Source of the DNA: Oscillibacter sp.
GTDB taxonomy: Bacteria; Bacillota; Clostridia; Oscillospirales; Oscillospiraceae
NCBI GenBank assembly: GCA_022796315.1
Contig: JAAWIL010000031.1
Coordinates: 1-15,465, forward strand
Reading direction: 5' to 3'
DNA length: 15,465 bases
Part shown: positions 12,526 to 15,465 of the stretch, one piece after another
How positions within the stretch are numbered: position 1 is the first letter of the stretch
How the letters are laid out: each line of letters opens with the position of its first letter
The notes under the pieces: generated by a model
Database searches by the model: none
What the model was told of the DNA's origin: nothing
The model's input: the letters and a program-made list of their open reading frames with translations, nothing else
Program-made: the position numbers and the translations under genes

Positions 12526-13719
12526 TCATGGGCTCTCCCCGGTCAGGATGGGGACGGTCTCGGCGATTTCCTCCCGGCACTCCGCCGTCAGCGTCACCGC
12601 CAGCGCGTCCCCCTGCTGCCGGGAGGTACACAGGGTGGAGCTGACAACGCCGTAGGGGGCCACCATGGCCTCCAGCTGCCGCGTTAGGATTTCCTCCCCG
12701 TACCGCTCCGCCCAGGCGGGGTCCAGGGCGGCGGGGGAGGTCTCGTAGAAGCGGAAGGTCTCCGTCACCCAGGTCACCGGCAGGGGCACGCCCAATAGGG
12801 ACCAGGGGGTTCTTTTGGTTATTTTATCATATTCTGCCCCTTCAATGCTACTGTTTGAGAAGATTTTTACCCGGTGTTTTCCAAAGACCAGGGAGACCTT
12901 GGTCCGTGCCCGGCCGGTGTAGTTCTTTTTGGAGACCTTCAGGGGAATCTCTGTGGTGAGGGTGTACCGGGTCCGGGCGGTGACGCTGCCCATGCCCGCC
13001 AGCGTCCGGGCGCCGAAGGTGTCGGTGTCCTCCACGCCGGAGATCAGGAGCTGTCCCTCCGTCACGCCGGAGCCCGGGAGCACGGCGGCCCGGCCGTTCC
13101 AGTCCCGGATCTCCAGCACCTGGCCCGCCCGGCGGGCCACCACGTTGGCGGGGGTCTGCTGGTCCAGCAGCGGCGGCGGGACCACGCGCTCCCGCACCTG
13201 GACGCTGGCCCGGCAGCCGGAGACGTTGACGGCGATCCAGCTGAGCTCCGGGATGTCCAAAAGCACCCGGTTGCGGATGTCCTCCCCGTTCAGGGAGAGG
13301 CCGAAGGACCCGATCCGGACCCCGGCGTCCTCCAGGGCCCGGAGGATCTGCTCCTCCGGCACGGTCTCATTGCCCTCAATTTGGAAGTCCCAGATGAAGA
13401 AGGACCCCAGAAACAGCGCCAGCCCTCCGCCCACCAGGCCCGCCAGCAGCGCCTGGCGGCTGCGGAACCGGGAGAGGAAGAAGGGCGCGCCCTCCCGCCC
13501 CACCACGGTCAGGGTGCAGTGGAGAGTCTCCGCCGCCCGGCTCAGGGCGGCATAGTCCCGGCGGTTCATGCGGCAGGTGAAGGACGCCGCGTTCTCCCAC
13601 TCCAGGTCCCAAAAGGACAGATCCCTGGCCCCGCAGAGGTTCAGCACCCGCTCCGGGAAGGCGCACTCCACCCGGACCCGGACCTGGCCCCGCAGGCGGT
13701 TCAGCAGTCCGGACATCAT
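12526..13719 (-). CDS. yqfD: Sporulation protein YqfD
   Basis: A membrane-anchored protein of the YqfD family; in Bacillus it belongs to the sigma-E (mother cell) regulon and is needed for efficient sporulation. The 397-residue protein has an N-terminal cytosolic domain (1-85, starting GLLNRLRGQVRVRVECAFPERVLN), one transmembrane helix (about 90-110) with a glycine-rich GLVGGGLALF core, and a large outer part. That part opens FQIEGNETVPEEQILRALE (about 112-130), which resembles a POTRA-like segment as in FtsQ or SpoIVFA-type proteins. The ATG at 13719 has GGAGGT 6 bases upstream and overlaps the yqfC stop by four bases; a second ATG follows immediately and could also serve. Confidence 0.94.
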   Translation of the reverse strand: MMSGLLNRLRGQVRVRVECAFPERVLNLCGARDLSFWDLEWENAASFTCRMNRRDYAALSRAAETLHCTLTVVGREGAPFFLSRFRSRQALLAGLVGGGLALFLGSFFIWDFQIEGNETVPEEQILRALEDAGVRIGSFGLSLNGEDIRNRVLLDIPELSWIAVNVSGCRASVQVRERVVPPPLLDQQTPANVVARRAGQVLEIRDWNGRAAVLPGSGVTEGQLLISGVEDTDTFGARTLAGMGSVTARTRYTLTTEIPLKVSKKNYTGRARTKVSLVFGKHRVKIFSNSSIEGAEYDKITKRTPWSLLGVPLPVTWVTETFRFYETSPAALDPAWAERYGEEILTRQLEAMVAPYGVVSSTLCTSRQQGDALAVTLTAECREEIAETVPILTGESP

Positions 13720-14012
13720 CGGCGCACCTCCACCCAGGACACGGTGTCAATGACTCCGCCCACCCGCAGCTCCTCCGGCGTCATGGCCAGCAGAGTCAGC
13801 CGCGCCCCGGTGATCCGCAGGACCCCGGCGGAGGTGTTGGCGTCAATCCGGGTGTCGCTGTAGGACAGCAGGCCCGTGTGGTGCTCCAGGTACAGCTGGC
13901 GGCTGCCGACCATCTCCAGCCGGGGCAGGCCCGCCACCACGTCCGCCGGCAGGTCGAACAGCTCCGCCACGCTGTCCAGCACGCCGCCGCGCTCCTTTCG
14001 GTTCCGTTCCAT
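13716..14012 (-). CDS. yqfC: Sporulation protein YqfC
   Basis: A small protein of the YqfC family, always found just before yqfD in spore formers; sigma-E regulon member in Bacillus, biochemical role unknown. The 98-residue length fits (Bacillus YqfC is about 93). Recognisable parts are AELFDLPADVVAGLPRLEMVG (17-37), YLEHHTGLLSYSD (41-53) and LRITGARLTL (65-74), a predicted beta-rich fold. The ATG at 14012 follows AGGTG by 5 bases; the frame is open 21 more codons, but those lie over the promoter and an inverted repeat. It is the first gene of the yqfC-yqfD-phoH-ybeY run. Confidence 0.93.
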   Translation of the reverse strand: MERNRKERGGVLDSVAELFDLPADVVAGLPRLEMVGSRQLYLEHHTGLLSYSDTRIDANTSAGVLRITGARLTLLAMTPEELRVGGVIDTVSWVEVRR

Positions 14013-14031
14013 CTTCTCACCTCGCCACAAG

Positions 14032-14076
14032 GCTATAGTTGCCACAGTTGAAAAGAGGCAAATCCTTCTTTTCAAC
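14032..14076 (-). promoter_or_regulatory. Candidate yqfC promoter overlapped by a 10-bp inverted repeat
   Basis: On the minus strand TTGCCT (14056-14061), 18 bases, TATAGC (14032-14037), each matching sigma-A consensus at four of six positions. GTTGAAAAGA (14047-14056) and TCTTTTCAAC (14067-14076) form a perfect inverted repeat with a 10-base centre that contains most of the -35 box, a good place for an operator. No sigma-E-like -10 (CATACAnT) was found, though yqfC would be expected to have one. Confidence 0.4.
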
Positions 14077-14100
14077 CCTGGGGCGCATCAGCGGCCCAGG

Positions 14101-14115
14101 GGCCGTGAAACGGCC
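14101..14115. repeat. GGCCGT/ACGGCC mini-hairpin next to the left element
   Basis: GGCCGT-GAA-ACGGCC, a 6-bp stem. The same 15 bases occur, in reverse complement, at 15346-15360 beside the right-hand element, so it belongs to the same repeat system. Confidence 0.6.
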
Positions 14116-14119
14116 TGAC

Positions 14120-14263
14120 GGTGGACTTCATAGGCAAAACACGGCGCATGTTATGTGCCGTGGGCTTTGCCCGCCATGAACATCGGGGTTTCGATGTTCA
14201 TGTGGTTTGACTATATGCGGCAAAGGAGGCAAACTTTCCTGCTCCGCCGCATAGACTTCCACC
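14120..14263 (+). repeat. Left cloverleaf-like palindromic element
   Basis: The element is bounded by GGTGGA (14120-14125) and TCCACC (14258-14263). Inside, an outer helix pairs ATAG-G-CAAA (14130-14138) with TTTG-A-CTAT (14206-14214), one mismatch in the middle. It encloses three hairpins: a 10-bp stem CACGGCGCAT/ATGTGCCGTG (14140-14162, one G-T pair), GGC/GCC (14163-14171), and an 11-bp perfect stem CATGAACATCG/CGATGTTCATG (14175-14202). A further 8-bp stem TATGCGGC/GCCGCATA (14214-14221/14246-14253) closes the downstream part. Its first ~97 bases are about four-fifths identical to the inverted copy at 15371-15465. It ends 11 bases before the ylbJ ATG. Confidence 0.75.
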
Positions 14264-14269
14264 GGTGAT
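14264..14269 (+). promoter_or_regulatory. Unusual ribosome binding site of ylbJ
   Basis: GGTGAT, matching the downstream half of the full Shine-Dalgarno sequence, 4 bases before ATG at 14274. A stronger AAAGGAGG (14222-14229) lies 44 bases upstream inside the palindromic element, too far to serve this start directly. Confidence 0.45.
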
Positions 14270-14273
14270 GTGT

Positions 14274-15191
14274 ATGAAAAGACGGGTGCGGGCGGATCTC
14301 TGCCTGGTGCTCTGCGGCGTGCTGGTGTGGTTTTTGGCGGATGCCGTCCGGGTGCGGGCCGCGGCCTCGGCGGCTCTGGCCCTCTGCGCAAAATCGGTGA
14401 TTCCGGCGCTGTTCCCCTTCCTGGCGGTGTCGGGCCTGCTGCTGTCCCTGGGGTTCGGGGAGTGGGTTTCCCCACGCCTCGCGGGGTTGATGGCCCTCTA
14501 CCGCCTGCCGGGGCCCGCCGGCAGCGCCCTGCTGCTGGGGCTGGTGGGGGGCTATCCCATCGGCGCCCGGACGGCGGGGGACCTCTACCGGGCGGGCCTG
14601 CTGACGGAGGACGAGGCGGTGCGCCTGCTGGCCTTCTGCAACAACTCCAATCCGGTCTTCCTGGTCAGCGTTCTGGGCGGCGGGGTCTTCGGCAGCACCC
14701 GTGCCGGGCTGTGGCTGTGGCTGATCCACGTGCTCTCCGCCCTGCTGACGGGCCTGTGCTTCCGGGGACCCGGAACGCCGCCCCGCCGCCGGGTTCCCCC
14801 GCCGTCCCTCCGGCGGGAGGAGAGGAGCTTTGCCGCCGCCTTCGTCCCGGCGGTGCGGGAGGCGGCCTGGGGGATGGTGTCCATCTGCGCCTTTGTAACG
14901 CTTTTTTCTGTATTGGCAAACCCCTTGACAGCCCTTGGCGCGCCGTGGTCTACGGCCCTGACGGGAGCGCTGGAGCTCTTCTCGCTGACGCCCCTGCTGA
15001 CGCCGGACCAGACCGGGTTTCTCCTGGCGGCGGGGCTCTCCGGCTGGGGCGGGGTCTCCGTGCTGTGCCAGACCGCCGCCGTGCTGGAGGACACGGGCCT
15101 GCCCCTCAGAACCTGCTGGCTGGGCAAGGCGGTCCAGGGGGTCCTGTCCGCGGCCCTGGCGGCCCTGCTGGCGGGGTACGCGCTGGGGTGA
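14274..15191 (+). CDS. ylbJ: YlbJ-like sporulation integral membrane protein
   Basis: A polytopic membrane protein of the YlbJ family (nucleoside-recognition/gate-like fold); in Bacillus ylbJ is a sigma-E gene required for heat-resistant spores. The 305-residue protein has about eight hydrophobic helices. Family marks are CAKSVIPALFPFLAVSGLLL (38-57), GLVGGYPIGA (89-98), AVRLLAFCNNSNPVF (115-129) and GLSGWGGVSVLCQ (254-266). A basic, proline-rich loop (RRRVPPPSLRREER, 171-184) lies between the two halves. ATG at 14274 was chosen because GGTGAT precedes it; GTG (14265) and ATG (14268) two or three codons upstream are possible. It is divergent from yqfC, flanked by inverted palindromic elements, and ends at a strong terminator, so it is monocistronic. 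Confidence 0.88.
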   Translation: MKRRVRADLCLVLCGVLVWFLADAVRVRAAASAALALCAKSVIPALFPFLAVSGLLLSLGFGEWVSPRLAGLMALYRLPGPAGSALLLGLVGGYPIGARTAGDLYRAGLLTEDEAVRLLAFCNNSNPVFLVSVLGGGVFGSTRAGLWLWLIHVLSALLTGLCFRGPGTPPRRRVPPPSLRREERSFAAAFVPAVREAAWGMVSICAFVTLFSVLANPLTALGAPWSTALTGALELFSLTPLLTPDQTGFLLAAGLSGWGGVSVLCQTAAVLEDTGLPLRTCWLGKAVQGVLSAALAALLAGYALG

Positions 15192-15211
15192 GGCGCAGGC
15201 GCGGGTTCTGG

Positions 15212-15250
15212 AAAAATCCCTCTCTGCCGCAAAACAGAGAGGGATTTTTT
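15212..15250 (+). terminator. Strong intrinsic terminator of ylbJ
   Basis: A perfect 15-bp stem (15212-15226 with 15235-15249; arm core ATCCCTCTCTG) with an 8-base loop runs into six T's (15245-15250). It begins 21 bases after the ylbJ stop. The arm begins with five A's, so it would also work, less well, on the minus strand. Confidence 0.95.
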
Positions 15251-15345
15251 GACAAAATACGACGGGTTGTATTGGGGGCGGGAAGAGGGGAACCGCCATG
15301 GTTTCCGCCCGGACCGCGCCAGGGCGTGCTCCGTTGGGAGAGCCA

Positions 15346-15465
15346 GGCCGTTTCACGGCCTCCGGCGACGATATAGTCAAAACACTTGAAAATCGGTATC
15401 CGATTTTCAAGGCGGGCGAGGCCGCCGGCACATCCATGTGCCGTGTTTTGTCTATGAAGTCCACC
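15346..15465 (-). repeat. Right cloverleaf-like element, inverted copy, at the window edge
   Basis: Reading the minus strand from 15465: GGTGGACTTCATAG, then an outer helix ATAG-A-CAAAACAC/GTGTTTTG-A-CTAT (15443-15455 with 15373-15385, one central mismatch). It encloses CGGCACAT/ATGTGCCG (15426-15443), a GGC/GCC hairpin, and a 12-bp perfect stem CTTGAAAATCGG/CCGATTTTCAAG (15385-15411). The mini-hairpin GGCCGTGAAACGGCC follows at 15346-15360. Together with 14120-14216 it forms an inverted pair around ylbJ. No gene is seen between the terminator and the window end. Confidence 0.75.

Noticed and set aside
14120..15465. Composite transposon carrying ylbJ between inverted ends
   Set aside because: There is no transposase, the copies are diverged by about a fifth, and ylbJ is a standard sporulation gene; independent dispersed elements are more likely.

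Overview
The window looks like chromosomal DNA of a GC-rich, endospore-forming member of the Clostridia, most likely an Oscillospiraceae gut anaerobe of the Flavonifractor/Lawsonibacter/Intestinimonas kind. Four kinds of evidence point there: the sporulation genes (spoVAD, spoVAE, yqfC, yqfD, ylbJ), the strong GGAGG-type ribosome binding sites, the high third-position GC, and intergenic stretches filled with GC-rich palindromic repeats. The genus is an inference; nothing here fixes it. No rRNA, tRNA, CRISPR array, transposase or integrase was seen.

Layout from left to right. Positions 1-700 hold cytidine deaminase (cdd) with a hairpin terminator. A lipoprotein polysaccharide deacetylase follows (707-1969), with its own promoter and a ~200-bp MITE-like palindromic element behind it (2079-2276). 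Next come spoVAE and spoVAD, read from a good sigma-G-type promoter and with no spoVAC beside them. A gene-free, repeat-filled kilobase (3.7-4.65 kb) separates them from a run of minus-strand genes: a CDF metal exporter with a manganese-type site, an unknown cysteine-rich zinc-ribbon protein, a small XRE regulator, the helicase recD2, and a membrane-anchored 106-residue protein. A second repeat-filled kilobase (9.41-10.47 kb) holds a chain of six hairpins and a tandem array with a ~196-bp unit. After it lie a second XRE regulator divergent from a 72-residue helical protein, and then the minus-strand run yqfC-yqfD-phoH-ybeY, whose genes overlap or nearly touch. At the right end ylbJ runs on the plus strand with a strong terminator.

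How the genes fit together. yqfC, yqfD, phoH, ybeY and cdd belong to a cluster that in Bacillus also holds yqfF (pgpH), dgkA and era. Here yqfF and dgkA are absent from between the expected neighbours, and about 10.4 kb of other genes lies between ybeY and cdd. Three sporulation groups occur within 13 kb: spoVAD-spoVAE (dipicolinate uptake and release), yqfCD (mother-cell functions) and ylbJ (integral membrane protein). The two XRE genes each sit beside operator-like repeats in their promoters.

The most unusual signal is a pair of ~95-bp elements in inverted orientation that flank ylbJ (14120-14216 and 15371-15465). Each can fold into an outer helix holding several hairpins. Between the two copies the stem of one hairpin carries two fully compensated base-pair changes, as expected if the fold itself is under selection.
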